Origin: Hypholoma sublateritium FD-334 SS-4
Lineage: Eukaryota > Basidiomycota > Agaricomycetes > Agaricales > Strophariaceae
NCBI GenBank assembly: GCA_000827495.1
Contig: KN817530.1
Coordinates: forward strand, 56,446-120,445
Direction of reading: 5' to 3'
DNA: 64,000 bases
A program made the translations under genes and the position numbers. Below the pieces are notes generated by a model. That model made no database searches. It was not told where the DNA came from and was given only the letters and a program-made list of their open reading frames with translations. Below, one piece after another: positions 1 through 12,098 of this stretch (positions are counted from its first letter, which is position 1; the number at the start of each line of letters is the position of its first letter).

Positions 1-317
1 AACTATTAGACACAGCCACCTAAGATCTAATCACAACATCAGTGCTTTTTGCCTTTGGAAGGGTTGTGGGAATTTTTTTTGATGGCAACTCGGCCATGGC
101 AGGCTTTTGGTCTTTTTTTCAAACTCAGACACATGCCAGGTGATGCCGGAAATGGCACTGGGCAACTGCCCAGAGCGAGGCAGCTGCATACTTTAGTTTN
201 GGCTCAGAAATGGCTGTTGGGCAACTGCCCAAGGCCTTGGGCAGTTGCCGGTGNGGATATAACAACTTAGTCTGGCAACTTCCTATACTTCATGTATGAG
301 TACAGCTGCTACTGGTG
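1..317 (+). repeat. LTR-like direct repeat, copy A (5' end cut by window)
   Basis: This stretch matches 8757-9036 almost base for base, in the same orientation. The match ends in both copies just after a shared TACAGCTGCTACTGGTG. Copy B begins TGTGGGAACTATTAGAC, a TG start typical of LTRs; copy A starts inside that sequence at the window edge. Copy A carries an extra ~35-base segment (about 213-252) that copy B has lost. The repeat may be a solo LTR or another dispersed element; I see no coding potential. Two ambiguous bases (200, 254) fall here. Confidence 0.7.
220..249. repeat. 30-base perfect palindrome inside repeat copy A
   Basis: The half-site GGCAACTGCCCAAGG is followed directly by its exact reverse complement, with no spacer. 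A related GGGCAACTGCCC sits ~50 bases upstream. It is absent from copy B, where the region is collapsed. Confidence 0.85.
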
Positions 318-1412
318 CCACGCTGGCAATGGAAGGAAGTGGCTGGGCTCTGGGGCACGCGGCAAGGGCGGGCGTGGCCAGGATGCCTGCCAGCGCGTGC
401 CATGTCAGCAACGACGATGGGGAGGTTGCCCTGCCAGCTATACAGCACGCTGCGAGGGCAGGTGCCCCCCGGGGCGCCTGCAGCTGCGCGCCACGTCAGC
501 ACCGGGGCGTAGCCCCCATGTCACGCCCCGCTGCGAGGGTGGGCGTCACGATGCCATTGTCGCCCGACGGGCCTGAGCCCGCCGTCGTCCGACTTCGGCA
601 CCTCTGTGCTACCGCGGAGGGCGGCCTGCACCGCATCCGCAACTCGCCGCTCGCTGTGAGCCTCCGGCGTCTTCGCCTGCGGAGGACATGTAAGCAGGCC
701 CCCGCCGTCCCCTCGCGTGCTCGTCGTATGCTCAGTTGTCCCACTATGTACATACCTGTATTAATTATATTTAATGTAATAAAATTATATTTAATTTATG
801 CTTACACAATCATAAATAAGGCAGTATATTAATTAATTAAATAATGAACTCAATAAGGGCTTGGGCTTGCAAAAAACTTCTAAGTCAAGTTTATGGGCAG
901 GGTAATTCCATGGAATTCCATGGAATTCCTCTGCCAAATATATAGGGTGTGGAATTGGTTTGGAATAGTCAGGAATGACCATGGAATTCCATGGAATCCC
1001 CATGGACTGGTGGGGGAATGCGAAGTATTGCTAAGCACAGTTGACTCGAGCTCAATCGCTTATCCAAACACCGCGGCAACCCACCCATGGACACTCTGTG
1101 TGACCTGATGCCTGCCAGCCACTCATAGACCAGCATCTGCAGGTGATTGAAGACGATGGTGATGGCCTTGGAGGGACGGAGGTGCTATTACTAATATCAC
1201 TTTGTTTCTTTCAATGATTTAATCAGTATTATAAACAATGAATTGAACTTCTTTGAGGAATATTTCCTGTGCTATGATCCATGGCAGTCTACTAATGTAT
1301 CTGCCATTGCCATTGAACTAAAAAAATATGAATCTGACCTTCAGATACGGTATGGACAAAATTGGATCAGAAGTGTGAGAACAGCATGATTCTGACTGCC
1401 CAGTGAATGTGA
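318..1412. other. Non-coding stretch with GGAATTCC/CCATGG repeats
   Basis: 318-750 is GC-rich with long overlapping open frames on both strands but no family signature, so I read it as non-coding. 899-1010 has at least five copies of the palindromic words CCATGG and GGAATTCC in near-tandem order. The remainder to 1412 is AT-rich leader to the transposase ORF and may be part of that element. Confidence 0.5.
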
Positions 1413-4400
1413 ATGCACGAACGTCTTGCATCAAGCTCTATACCCACTATGTACTGTCTGCGATGTGCCAAGAAATTCAAAACCCAGGCCACACTTTTGC
1501 AGCATATGAATCAACTGATATCATCCTGCCTAACACACTACCAAGAGCGCATCAATATAGCAACTTCTCTTCATACCACCGCGTCAGTTGAACCAGCATA
1601 TTCTCCCCCACTGGCAGAGAACAACATGGAAATTGACAATCCTAAAGGCCCTCATGCGCAAGTCCATGCATCCTCTGTATTCTTATCAGATTCCATTCAG
1701 CCTTTGTTTCGACACCTTCCAACTGAATCAGCAAACAGAAGTGCCCCAGAACTGCCTCCATTTACCATTAAAAAACACCCAACATCTGACAAAGTCTTTG
1801 GTCATGGGAATACATTTATGGATAAATTTAACAGTAATCAGTTAAGCAATGCACGGAAACATGGCTGCCTTTACTACCCCTTTGCTTCAAGAAAGGAATG
1901 GGAATTTGCCTCATTTTTCCTAAATTCTAGTCTTAGCATGGCATCCATAGATTGCTTTCTGAAATTAGAGCTGGTTAGTCTGGATGTTTACCATGAATAC
2001 ATTGACATCTCACTCATACTGGTTTATCAGGTCAAGGATATGGGACTTTTCTTTGGAACAGCCAAAGATTTGCAAAATCAGGCTGACATTCTTCCACAGG
2101 GTCCTTCATGGAAGAGCAAGGCCTGGAATACTACTTTTCCAACCAAATTCCAATTATACCTCTACTATCAAGATCCTATTGACTGCCTTCAAGTGATTAT
2201 GCACAGTCTGCTGGTTAAGAACTGCATTCAATTTCACCCCCTTCAACTTTTCCAATCTGCAGAGGGCATTATGCACATATATACAGAGTGGCTGACAGGC
2301 AATAAGGCATGGGAAATGCAGGTATGTTCCGTATGTTGGTCTTTTAAGCTTGTCCTACATCTAATGATATATCTTGCTATGAAGATGCTCTTCCAGATGG
2401 CACATCCATTCTGGGCATGGTCCTTTCTTCTAACAAAACAAATATATTATCTATGACCGGCAATCGTGTAGCACACCCCCTTCTTATAAGCCTAGCAAAT
2501 CTCAAAATGGACTTCCATATGAAATTATCAAATCATGCTTTTCTTCTTTTGGTGCTTATACCTGTACCGTGATTCATTCATCGCAAAAAGTGCCTCTGCA
2601 GCCTGCTAGAAGATTGACTGTTTCACAAATGCCTTGATTTCATCCTTCGACCCTTGAAAACCACTGCAAGGATTGGAATTATAATGACCAATCCCTTGGG
2701 GTGGCAACACTTTTGCTTTACTCTTCTAGCTGCATACATTGTTGATACTCCAGAATCAACCCTTATTGCTGGTGTTTCAAGCAAAACATCCTCAGTTACA
2801 ATGGCAATGTACAAACAGTTTGGAGACAGTTTCTGGCATGAACCCCGCACTGCATTGACAACACTTGCACAACTTCATGCAATTAAAGGTACAGTCAATC
2901 CTTGGGAGTTAGATGCATACTTGAAAGCTGCTCTAAAGTGTTGTTTAAATGGTGTTCATCGACCATTCTGGGCTGATTGGACACTGTCTGACCCTTCTGT
3001 GTTCCTCACACCTGAACTGTTGCACTATTGGTATAAAGGATTCTGGGATCATGATGCTAAATGGTGCATAAATACTGTTGGTGCTGCTGAGATTGACTTT
3101 CATTTTTCCATCCTTCATTCACACACTGGATTGTGGCATTTCCATGAGGGTATCTCCTCACTGAAGCAGGTCACAGGCCAAGAACACAGGGAGATGCAAC
3201 AACAGATCATTGGTATTATAGCTGATGCTGTTCCACTGAAGTTTTTTATTGCTGTTCGAGCTCTAATGGACTTTTGCTACCTCAGCCAATCTATGGAAAT
3301 TGATGATGAGATGTGCTTGAAGATGGAAGCTGTTTTGAGTGAGTTTCATTTACACAAAAATGCAATTATTGCAGCTAGTGCTCGTCGAGGAAAAGGCAAA
3401 AACAGCCGGATCAACAACTGGCATATTCCTAAGCTCGAATTCTTGCAAAGTACAGTTCCAAATATTCAGGCAAATGGAGTTGCTATTCAGTGGTCTACTG
3501 ATGGAACAAAAAGGGCCCACATCGAAGTTATCAAGAATTCCTCCAACTTTTCGAATAATCAAAATTATGAATCCCAAATATGTTGTCACCTCGATTGTAC
3601 AGAGAAATGCTGGCAATTTAATCTTTCTACAGCACTGCATGATGATGCTATTTCACTCAACAAAAAGGTGACATCCATTGTTCTTACTTCTGGAATCAAC
3701 CTCAAAAACAATGGTAGTAATGACAATGGTACTGCACATAATAATTATGCCAATCAAGCATTACCTTGGCCCACAGGTTGTTCAGGTTCACATTTTGCTG
3801 ATTATTTTGCTCAAGTCTCAATTCTTTCTACAAGCAATGCTTCAGGTAGTGGTCTTCCAGGAACACATATCTATCCTCTTTGTACTTTTAGCACGTCACA
3901 GTCAACTGTTGCATTCCATCTCAATTGGGACCCCTCATTCAAACAAATGACAATTTCCAAAACTGCAGTACTCTTTGGTATTCCAGATCTCCACCAAGCA
4001 CTGGCTGATTATCTCCAATGTCTTTCCAGAGTCAATGATGGTCATATCAGAGTTTTCAGAGATCATCGCTCTGGAACCTCAAATGATACACATCTGCCAT
4101 TTACATATCTTCAGGTTTGGAAGAAGGTTCATTTGAAAAATAAGGCCTATCATTCTCCACATCAGCCCATGCCATCATGTACAGTAAATGCATGCCCCCC
4201 TTCAGATGAATGGTCGCTGGGACACTATAACCCTATTGTCATAAACTTGGCCCCTTCTGATAAATGGCCACAAAGTGGCCTCAAAGGTGTGCACATTTGT
4301 CTCATACTAGTCAAAGTATCATTCTAACATCTTTGGAAGGCCATCAAGTTGCTAAATTGCACTTAATATTCTGTATTGTCCCCCCTCGAAACCAACCTTT

Positions 4401-5743
4401 CCCTTTCGAAGATCAATTTCCACTAGTGGCTACAACCTCTAATCATTAAATTATGGCTGTTGCCACAAGCTCATATCATTATTGCCATGTTGCCATATGG
4501 TTTGAAACTGCCCTATTTCATTAAATAATTGGCTTCAATGATCTTATTCACTTCATTAGTCATATTATTCTGAATTCATATTGTATTTCATTATTCATTC
4601 CACAGTGGTATTCATATATCATATGGTAACTTTATATTTCCTTCTGTTTTATTATTATATACTGTTTTATTTAAGATTGATTTCATTATAACAACCACTT
4701 CCTATTTCATTGCTGCTATTTTTCCATTTTGAGTCTATTTGTTTGGTTTTTGATAGGATCAATATAAGTGGTGTGACCTACTGGCTGCCTCATTTGGCAT
4801 TTCTGGCTTACAGTTATATGATATTCTGGCCTCAAATTTGAACAAATATAAATAATGTCCCTTTCTGCCTGCCACATGCTGTTAATGGCATATTCCCAAA
4901 ATGGTAGTCACAGCATTCNAAAGGATGGGAAGGCCAAAGCTATTGAAAACAGGTGACTTGGTTGATATTTTCAATAAGTTGGCTATTACTCCATATATAG
5001 TAATAATATATATCTATTTTAGGCAATTTAAAATCTGTAATGAGATCTACAGGTTAATGAAGGCTGAATATCTAATGAAATATAGAGGTATATGAAAATA
5101 TACATATCAATAGTGTAATGAAATTATTATGTTTATGAAATACAGCTTGGTTGTAAAGTTATGAAATAGAGGAAGTAATGAAATGTATATATTTAATGTA
5201 TTGATATTAATGAATGTCTGACTGCAATGAAATGGAACTTATATATGAAAATAATGAAAATATATTGTATTGAAACTGGGGTACTTTTAATTTATGAAGT
5301 TGAAAAACTCAATGAAGCCAATTATCCAATGAAATAGAGCTGTTTCAAACCACATGGCAACGTGGCAATAATGATATGAGCTTGTGGCAACAGCCATAAT
5401 TTAATGATTAGAGTTGTAGCCACCAGTCCAATTTCTGACATATGCATACTGATTCGATGTTGTCTCGCAGATCAACAAGAAATATTTAGGCTCATCATCG
5501 GCGAGAGGACCATACCCTGAAGCTAATTTATCACTTTATGTTCTCAGAAGGGCACGGAGGGTTGACAAAACACTGATAGGCGACATACTTCTGTTACGAC
5601 AAGTAAGAGCATTAGTCGAACTCATACTGTGCTTTGGACATGAGGCTGACCACTGTTTCATGGAATACAGCTTTGCTCATTACAGCTTGGAGTTCTGATT
5701 AAACAAATTCTTTGGCAAAAAACTTTATTTTGCACTTTCTTGA
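1413..5743 (+). pseudogene. Plavaka-family transposase, inactivated
   Basis: Plavaka elements are CACTA-like DNA transposons common in Agaricomycetes. The N-terminus has the family's C2H2-like finger (YCLRCAKKFKTQ...LLQHM). The block around KVFGHGNTFMDKF and LYYPFASRKEWEFASF follows at ~1790-1925. After an apparent intron at ~2320-2380 come NRVAHPLLISLANLKMDFHM and, from ~2650, the long core ending in LPFTYLQVW (~4095). Two in-frame stops lie at ~2570 and ~2615 within conserved sequence, and a frame change occurs near 4320. The last part (YPEANLSLYVLRRARRVDKT, ~5512) resumes at 5436, after an inserted 1-kb element, and runs to TGA at 5743 with further stops. The gene cannot make an intact protein. 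Family assignment is from recognised motif order; I did not find the element's own terminal repeats. Confidence 0.82.
4421..5428. mobile_element. ~1.0-kb TIR element inserted in the Plavaka gene
   Basis: The ends are long inverted repeats (~120 bases at 4421-4545 and 5309-5428, highly similar), starting CACTAGTGGCTAC and ending GTAGCCACCAGTC. The 7-base CAATTTC directly flanks both sides (4414-4420 and 5429-5435), as a target-site duplication. Removing the element plus one repeat restores the transposase frame (EDQF joined to LTYAY). The AT-rich interior has no ORF of note. Its left half is dotted with ATTTCATT and its right half with AATGAAAT, i.e. mirrored subterminal repeats such as transposases bind. 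It is a non-autonomous element; the superfamily is not certain. Confidence 0.85.
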
Positions 5744-6879
5744 CAGAATACACTAAGATACTGTCTTTCGAACCCTCAAAATTCTGGGTCAAGACAAAGT
5801 CAATGATATGGAGTGAGAATTGGGTTTGGCATTATAGCAGTGGTTTTGTGCATAATATTGGCATGCATGACGAATGGAATGGAATGAGGGAAATGGATCT
5901 CGCTGCCTCGGAACACACATGCTAGTCACCCGAGAGGTGACACCAAGCTGAAGCCTGACACTACACCATATTAAGAAAGCACTGTGACTGTATAGTATGT
6001 ATAGCACTGCTACAGGTCTCTGTAGTGGAGATAGTAGCCTAAGTAGTCTCTATAGTATATATAGAGCTTCTGTAGGTCTTCATAGTATATATAGCAATCC
6101 TTTAAGTCTTGATAGCATGTAGAGATTGAGCGTGTCTTAATATATGCTCTCATATTACATTGTACTACTTCCCTCTCCCCTATGGCCTTCCTCCTTCCTT
6201 CCTGAAGGATTTAGGAGGACAGCTGGGCTTTGAGTATGGATCATGTATCCCTCCTCCCAAGCCCCCCCTCCTTCCTTGGTCAAGACAACCCTTGCATTCT
6301 CTAGAAGACCCCACTGGAGACAGGGTGACAGTGGGTGCAAGATTAATTTTTTTTTCTTTTATTTTTCTTCTTTTTGTCTTCCCTTTTCATTTCTACATCC
6401 TTAGTCCTTGATCTTCTCTAGGGGGCCATTGTGACTTGATTTTGATTTTTTTTCCTCATTTGCATTTTTCCAAAAGTCACAAATTTTGTTCTTTTTGGTG
6501 ACTTACTTTCATGTACATGCCCTCTGGACGTGTGGGGGGTTTTGTGATGGCTGGATACTATTATTTACATGTTCAGAGACCAGTAGTCCAGCAGTAGTCA
6601 CCTGATTGTAGTCATGTGACTGCTGAATCAGCTGTGCACTGCCAGCAGCCTTTCAATCATAATTTTTACATTGTTATCTGCTGCTGTCTGTCTGTCCAGG
6701 CCCCATGAGAGTTCTCCTCTAATCACTTGGGCTGAGCATCCAATACTGCCTCTCCTATGTAGGGTGACAACTCCCCTGGGTAGGGTTACAACCTACTCCT
6801 CTCTGGACCGCTCTGCGTCTATTCATCCTTTGTCTCTCTAGTCCATCCCCAGAGTCCACTCGAATGCCCAACGCAAACC
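5744..6879. other. Intergenic, includes a short tandem repeat
   Basis: At 5991-6140 a ~30-base unit of the form TAGTATATATAG..CTNTAGGTCTT is repeated about four times with drift. 6160-6420 is pyrimidine-rich. I see no gene. Confidence 0.5.
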
Positions 6880-8075
6880 AACCAGCATCACAGATATGCC
6901 AGGGGCTGCCCAACACTTTTGCCCTTGTATATGGTGTGTTTCTTTGATAATCCCAGATGATGTCGTGCTATTGTTTGGATGATGCCACTGCGTAAAACTG
7001 CTGCAGTACCTATTTTTCCTTCTAGTCCCAATCTGTCCATGTACATCTTGACGTTACTGTTGTTATTCTTCTCTCTCGCTATGGCTGCTTTGCCTTTGTG
7101 TGACCCATCAATAGTGGTGCATATGTTTGGTTTCCATCTTGGGCCTTTTTTGATCATACTGATGCTTTCGATGTCATTTAGTAATAATTTTGAGATGTTC
7201 ATGATGGCATGTAATGGTGCTGGGTGTTACTTCAGGTAGTTCTGCCTGGCTTTCCGGATGTCGCAGTAGAATGGGTGCTGCTCCGGCAGGGTTGCCATGT
7301 GTAATGCAGCTGCTTCGCATATCTTGCATATCTGCTCATTCATGGGGATTATGTCAGCATGTGCAATGAGAAGGTCTGTGGGAGTGGTTCTTTACACTCC
7401 TGTGGCCAATATGGCTGCCTTTCTCTGCACTGTCTCCAGCTTCTTAGTGATACCCTTCATGTCTCTTGGCTCTTTGCCGTTGATTCTGGGTGCTGGCGTG
7501 CACCACACATCTGCTGCATATAACATGCTTGGTATCACACTGCTGTAGTACATCTGTCTAGCTAGTTTGCCATGCATACTGCCTGCATTTTTGGTGAGTC
7601 TGGTGATATGGTTCACTGCCTTTGTGTCTTTGGAGATTGCATTCATGGCATGTTTCTTGAAGCACAGTTCCTTGTCAATGATTACTTCCAAAAACTTGTA
7701 GTGGCCAACTGATTTGATTTGCTTCCCGTCTACTTTGATCTCGAATGGGCCTTGTTTGACTTTCTTGGCCGATGCTGGTTGTGGATCTGGGTTGGCAATG
7801 TACCATCTTGTCAGGCCCATGCATGCAAATTTGTGATACTCATAGCTGGAGAAGTGCGTCTTTGCCCACTCTGACAGTCCTCCTTTATGATGGAAAAGCT
7901 TTTCCATTTTTGCTTTGGCTTCTGGTAGTGTTTTCCCTTGTGTTGCACATATTGTGTCATCAGCATAGTTTGAGATCAGCTCCACCTTGACATTTGCAGC
8001 GGTGATCTGTCCTACATTGTAGAATCTGTACAGCAGACTGGATAAGTTACAACCTTGGTTCAGTCCGCTACAGGA
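6880..8075 (-). pseudogene. LINE fragment: reverse transcriptase end plus RNase H (Tad-like)
   Basis: Reading the minus strand from ~8075, QGCNLSSLLYRFYN and the catalytic box YADD (~7960) are the palm motifs of a non-LTR reverse transcriptase, followed by a thumb-like region ending ILATGV. After two in-frame stops (~7390 and ~7238) the same frame continues with TLPEQHPFYC and then an RNase H-like start (KMYMDRLGLEGKIGTAAV, ~7050). The order RT then RNase H fits Tad-clade LINEs of fungi. The N-terminal endonuclease and most of RT are missing, so it is a 5'-truncated, decayed copy. Confidence 0.8.
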
Positions 8076-8174
8076 TGCACTTTTGGAGATATAGATGCAT
8101 TGTTGATGCTGGTGAAAGATGGAACATGGGGGCCAATATTCACTAAGATATTAAATGGTCTATCTTGCTGGTAA

Positions 8175-8600
8175 TCAAAATAGGCAAAAAAGCGAAATTA
8201 GTAGACTACTTTCACCACCTTCCACTTCACCCATTCACAAAATCAGATTACCAAATTGAAGATATAGATTGACTGATCCTACTATTAAAATTTGGGGTGC
8301 TGAAGCAAAATATTTATAAAGATATTGAGCAAGCAATACTTGCTGCAAGGTTTTGACCTAAAAATAGGCTAAAAAAGCGGACTACATGTTTATTTCTCAC
8401 CTTTCAGTGCTCCTATTGACACATTTAGGACATCATTTGAAAGCTACAGATAAGCTGATCCATCCTATGCATTCAAATGTGGAGGGACAGCAATATTTGT
8501 GTAGGAATTGAGTGGTACATCTGAATGATTTATTTATGTGCCAAGTTTTTGATCTAAAAATAGGTACAAAAAAGTAGAGTACATCCACTACCATCTTTCT
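8175..8600. repeat. Degenerate tandem repeat, ~3 units of ~185-195 bases
   Basis: The words AAAATAGG..AAAAAAG and AGTAGACTAC/GCGGACTAC recur at ~8177, ~8360 and ~8556, each followed by a similar TTTCACC/ACCTTTC segment and a TTGAAGATATAGATTGACTGATCC-like block. The units are clearly related but diverged. No ORF is present. Confidence 0.65.
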
Positions 8601-8750
8601 ATTTCTTAATAGTGTTCTATGCTGGGGGAAACCCATCCATAAATTTTTAATAAATCTAAATTGCCTATTCCAGCAAAAATGGAGGAATTTGGCCCAGCCA
8701 TTATAGGCATACAGATGCTCAAAGTGGCCATTCTGACTGCTTTTGGGGGA

Positions 8751-9036
8751 TGTGGGAACTATTAGACAGCCACCTAAGATCTAATCACAACATCAGTGCT
8801 TTTGCCTTTGGGAGGGTTGTGGGAATTTTTTTGATGGCAACTTGGCCATGGCAGGCTTTTGGTTTTTTTTCAAACTCAGACACATGCCAGGTAATGCCAG
8901 AAATGGCAGTGGGCAACTGCCCAGAGCAAGGCAGCTGCATATTTTAGTTTTGGCTCAGAAATGGCAGTTCTGTGGATATAACAACTTAGTCTGGCAACTT
9001 CCTATACTTCATGTGTAAGTACAGCTGCTACTGGTG
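8751..9036 (+). repeat. LTR-like direct repeat, copy B
   Basis: Second copy of the repeat at the start of the window, same orientation, beginning TGTGGGAACTATTAGAC. It lacks the palindromic segment of copy A. It abuts the integrase remnant at 9037. Confidence 0.7.
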
Positions 9037-9944
9037 AAACAGGCAAGACAGTTGGTGAATGGGTACTTCACAATCTGATCTTCTGCTTTGGCACACTCAT
9101 TAAGATTGTCACAAATAACAGTGCCCCAATCATCAAGGCTGTTGAATATCTTTCCAAGCACTATCATATCAATCACATACATATCTCAGGCTACAATTTA
9201 AAAGCCAATGAAATTGTTGAGCACAGTCACTCTAATGTACAACAAGCACTCTTCAAAGCAGCGGATGGTGACCAATCCAAGTGGTCACAATAATGCACAT
9301 TACATCTTCTGGTCTGAATGAGTCACTATCTGACACTGCATGGGATGCTTGCCCTGTTTGGCACTCACTGGAACACATCTGTTGCTTTTCTTTGATATTT
9401 CAGAAGTAAACTACCTCTTACCACCTCCAAAATTCATTTTTTCATCCAGAGCTCATCACACAATGTGCCATAGCTCTCTCAAAGCACCACCTCCATCTTG
9501 AGCACCTGCACTTGAAGGTATACAAAGCTTGCCTCAAGGCTGCTGCACAGTTTGAACAAGAATATATGCACATAATACACGTAACACAAGTATAGATTCA
9601 AGCTCAGAGACCTTGTGCTGATCCACAACACATGCATAGAGAAGTCCCTGAACTGCAAGATGTGCACACATTACCTTGGCCCCCTCATTGTCATTTCATG
9701 CAACCAAGGCGGGGCCTACATACTTGCTGAGCTTAATGGCTCTCTGTTTAATTGTCCCATCACCACTTTCCATGTCATTCCATATTTTGCACATCAGAAC
9801 CTTGCACTGCCGCCACTTGATGAATTGTTGGATGTCTTGCAGAACCACCAGCATGAACTTGAGAACACAGCTGCTCCAGATTCAGATGACAATGACGCAC
9901 TTGATACAGATGCTAAAGCAAACCCTGACCAAGAAATAGACTGA
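9037..9944 (+). pseudogene. Ty3/gypsy integrase remnant
   Basis: The frame from 9037 reads as the catalytic core of a Ty3/gypsy integrase (KAVEYLSKHYHI...HISGYN, then NEIVEHSHSNVQQALFKA), interrupted by a stop at ~9291 and frameshifts. The frame near 9400 carries FDISEVNYLLPPP. From 9615 the C-terminal part (IEKSLNCKM.THYLGPLIV, GGAYILAELNG) reads through to a TGA at 9944. These blocks are in the order seen in basidiomycete gypsy Pol proteins. Protease, RT and RNase H are absent, so only the 3' end of an old copy remains. Confidence 0.78.
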
Positions 9945-11123
9945 GGACAGTCTAGATTCAAGTAGGAGGAGACCCAGCCTGCCTTACCACATCACTACAT
10001 ATTTTAACCCAGCATCATCCTTCCAACCTCCACTCAAATTGCATGCATAGACCAATTGCAGCCCTATCAATGGTTACTGCCTCTTGCACCAGAAGTCTCC
10101 TCATGAAATCCATTGTAATGGCCAAATTCAAAGTCCAAGATAATTCATTCACCATTATGTAGCTTTATTACATCTGAAAGTGACTTCAATCAGTTAATGT
10201 TCACTGCTAGGTCCAGGTGTCTGTTGGCCATTTGTCTCCATATGAATAGATTTAATCTCGGTGTAAATAAGCTTACAGATGGCAAGGTTCAATAGATTAT
10301 TTGATTAAAAATAATAATTCAATGTCCAAGCTAATTTATGTAGCAATGTTATATTTGGAAACCTTACGGAAAGGAGACCTTCTGGGACATGGAAACTATG
10401 CCATGGCGGCTACGCCAGCTTTCTCCGGCGGTGCTGACAAATGTAGTCCCGCTCACTGGCACTCCAGAGACTGAGTACTTTTAAGTGTCAAGTATGAGCA
10501 AAGTATTATATCCATTGTAGAACTAATACACAGATGATACAGCTTGATTTATACAAAGGTCACCATCCCATTCCCTTTGCAGCACAACTTCCTCGCCCTT
10601 CTTGAATTTCCGTAGCACAAAATCAAGGATTGTTGGGTCCTGCCTGTCGTCGGCCTTGGCGTCATCCGCACGAACTATCTTGGCCTCGTGCTTCTTGGGG
10701 CGCTCCTGCTCGGCATGTGTCTCTTCTTCTTCCATCGCATCTTGAACATCAGCACCTCATCCATTGTCTCCATGGTCGGCAGCTGCGGCGTGGTACTGCT
10801 ACAATGTTGACAGAAAGCTGCTGCCCATCAACTGTCGTTGTTGCGAGACAGATGGGGCACCACGGGGGAGCCTTATTTCAGGTGGTGATCCACTCAGTTC
10901 TGACAAATGCACAAGCATAAGTATATGCTGTTTGCTGTTGTGTAGTGTGCACTGAGCAGGCACGCACCGGATCCCAGACCATGCTGGCATGCAGCTGCTG
11001 TCCGGCCTGGATGAGATTAGACAAGGATAATGGAGAATGTATCAGACCAAGAGCTAGCAGCGCTTGAGCAGCGTTGCCTAACACAAGCTGTCGAGGGGAG
11101 TTAAGGCTGGACATGAGTAGTAT
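9945..11123. other. Intergenic, no recognisable gene
   Basis: The only longer frames are a 70-codon minus ORF (10523-10735), rich in charged residues, and overlapping shadows. None shows a known domain or splice context. A GGAAACTATGC..GGCGGCTA segment at ~10390 recurs inverted at ~12155-12210, a weak hint of a larger inverted-repeat element. Confidence 0.4.
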
Positions 11124-11515
11124 GGATCCGCAGGTACTCGCAGGTTGACCCGTGGGAATACCTGCAAAAAACCTGACCCGCGGATCCGGATCACCTGTTC
11201 CCACGGATCCAGGTCGATCCAGGTATGGATTTTGGAAGTTCAAATACCTGCAGGTCACAAGAATTATTTTTTTACTTAATAAAAACGCATTTTTGGCCCA
11301 GTTTCGGCATGTACTGGGTACAATGGACTTAGAACTAGCTTATTACCGTTTAAAATTGATAAAAAGTATGCTTTATTGTATGAAATTAATGATATTGTTA
11401 TGATATTGTAGCAATACGTGCGAGTACCTGCAGGTAGATCCGTGGGAAATACCTGCCAAAACGTGACCTGCAGGTCCAGGTACCTGTTTCCCACGGATCC
11501 AGGTCAATCCAGGTG
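11124..11515. repeat. ~95-base direct repeat pair (11124-11225, 11412-11515)
   Basis: Both units contain GGTNGATCCGTGGGAA-like sequence, then AATACCTGC, AAAAC.TGACC, and end TCCCACGGATCCAGGTC.ATCCAGG. Within each unit, CGTGGGAA and TTCCCACG form an inverted pair, so each can fold back. About 190 bases of AT-rich DNA separate them. Confidence 0.65.
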
Positions 11516-11516
11516 A

Positions 11517-12098
11517 GGACCACGGTTAATACTGTGTTAGGTAAGATATGTGTCCACCCGAAAACAGGGCTGTAGGCCGCGACACTCAGATAAATGTTTA
11601 TCAGTGTCCACCCGTTTTTAACACATTTTGGCCACTCAGGTAAGTAGAAATTATCCACCCGGATTTGGCTCACATTGTCCAGGGTCAGATGTTGTCCACC
11701 TGCCACGGATTGAGTGTCGGCCACTAATAACTGATTGCGACTTTGGCAATCCATGGCCGAGAAGTGGCCTTCAATTCTTTTCTTTGTAGAACAAGGGAGC
11801 CACTGGCTGCCACCATTTTTTCAAGTAAATTCTAGGTAGAATAGAAAATGCTTCTGCTCTATCTCTCTGCACAGGTGATGAGGCACATGACATAATATAT
11901 AAGCAATTATTTAAATTACGTAAATAACCCAAGCCATATTCGAAGTCAGATAATATGTCCACCCATTTTATGAATTTTTTTGAGGTCAGGTCGAAATCCA
12001 CCCGAAATTGCACCGAAAATGGCCATAATTTGTCCACCCGAAAAGTGCCCAAAACCCTGTTTTTCATATCTTACCTATCAAGGCATTAACCGAGGTCC
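11517..12098. mobile_element. 582-bp MITE-like element with ~34-base TIRs
   Basis: The left end GGACCACGGTTAAT..GGTAAGATATG (11517-11550) is matched by the reverse complement of 12065-12098 (GGACCTCGGTTAAT..GGTAAGATATGA). A 3-base TGA flanks both sides (11514-11516 and 12099-12101), a plausible target-site duplication. The interior repeats TGTCCACCC or close variants about seven times, all in one orientation, and has no credible ORF. Confidence 0.7.

Noticed and set aside
296..832. 178-codon ORF near the left end
   Set aside because: Three overlapping frames are open here because of GC richness; no domain, no splice context, and it runs into AT-rich filler.
6160..6411. Small ORFs around 6.2-6.4 kb
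   Set aside because: Pyrimidine-rich low-complexity DNA; no family marks.
1..9036. One large LTR retrotransposon bounded by the two direct repeats
   Set aside because: The DNA between the copies is Plavaka and LINE material in different orientations, with no gypsy genes; the gypsy remnant lies outside copy B.
10523..10735. 70-codon minus ORF rich in Glu/Lys
   Set aside because: Too short and compositionally simple; no exon partner or known motif found.
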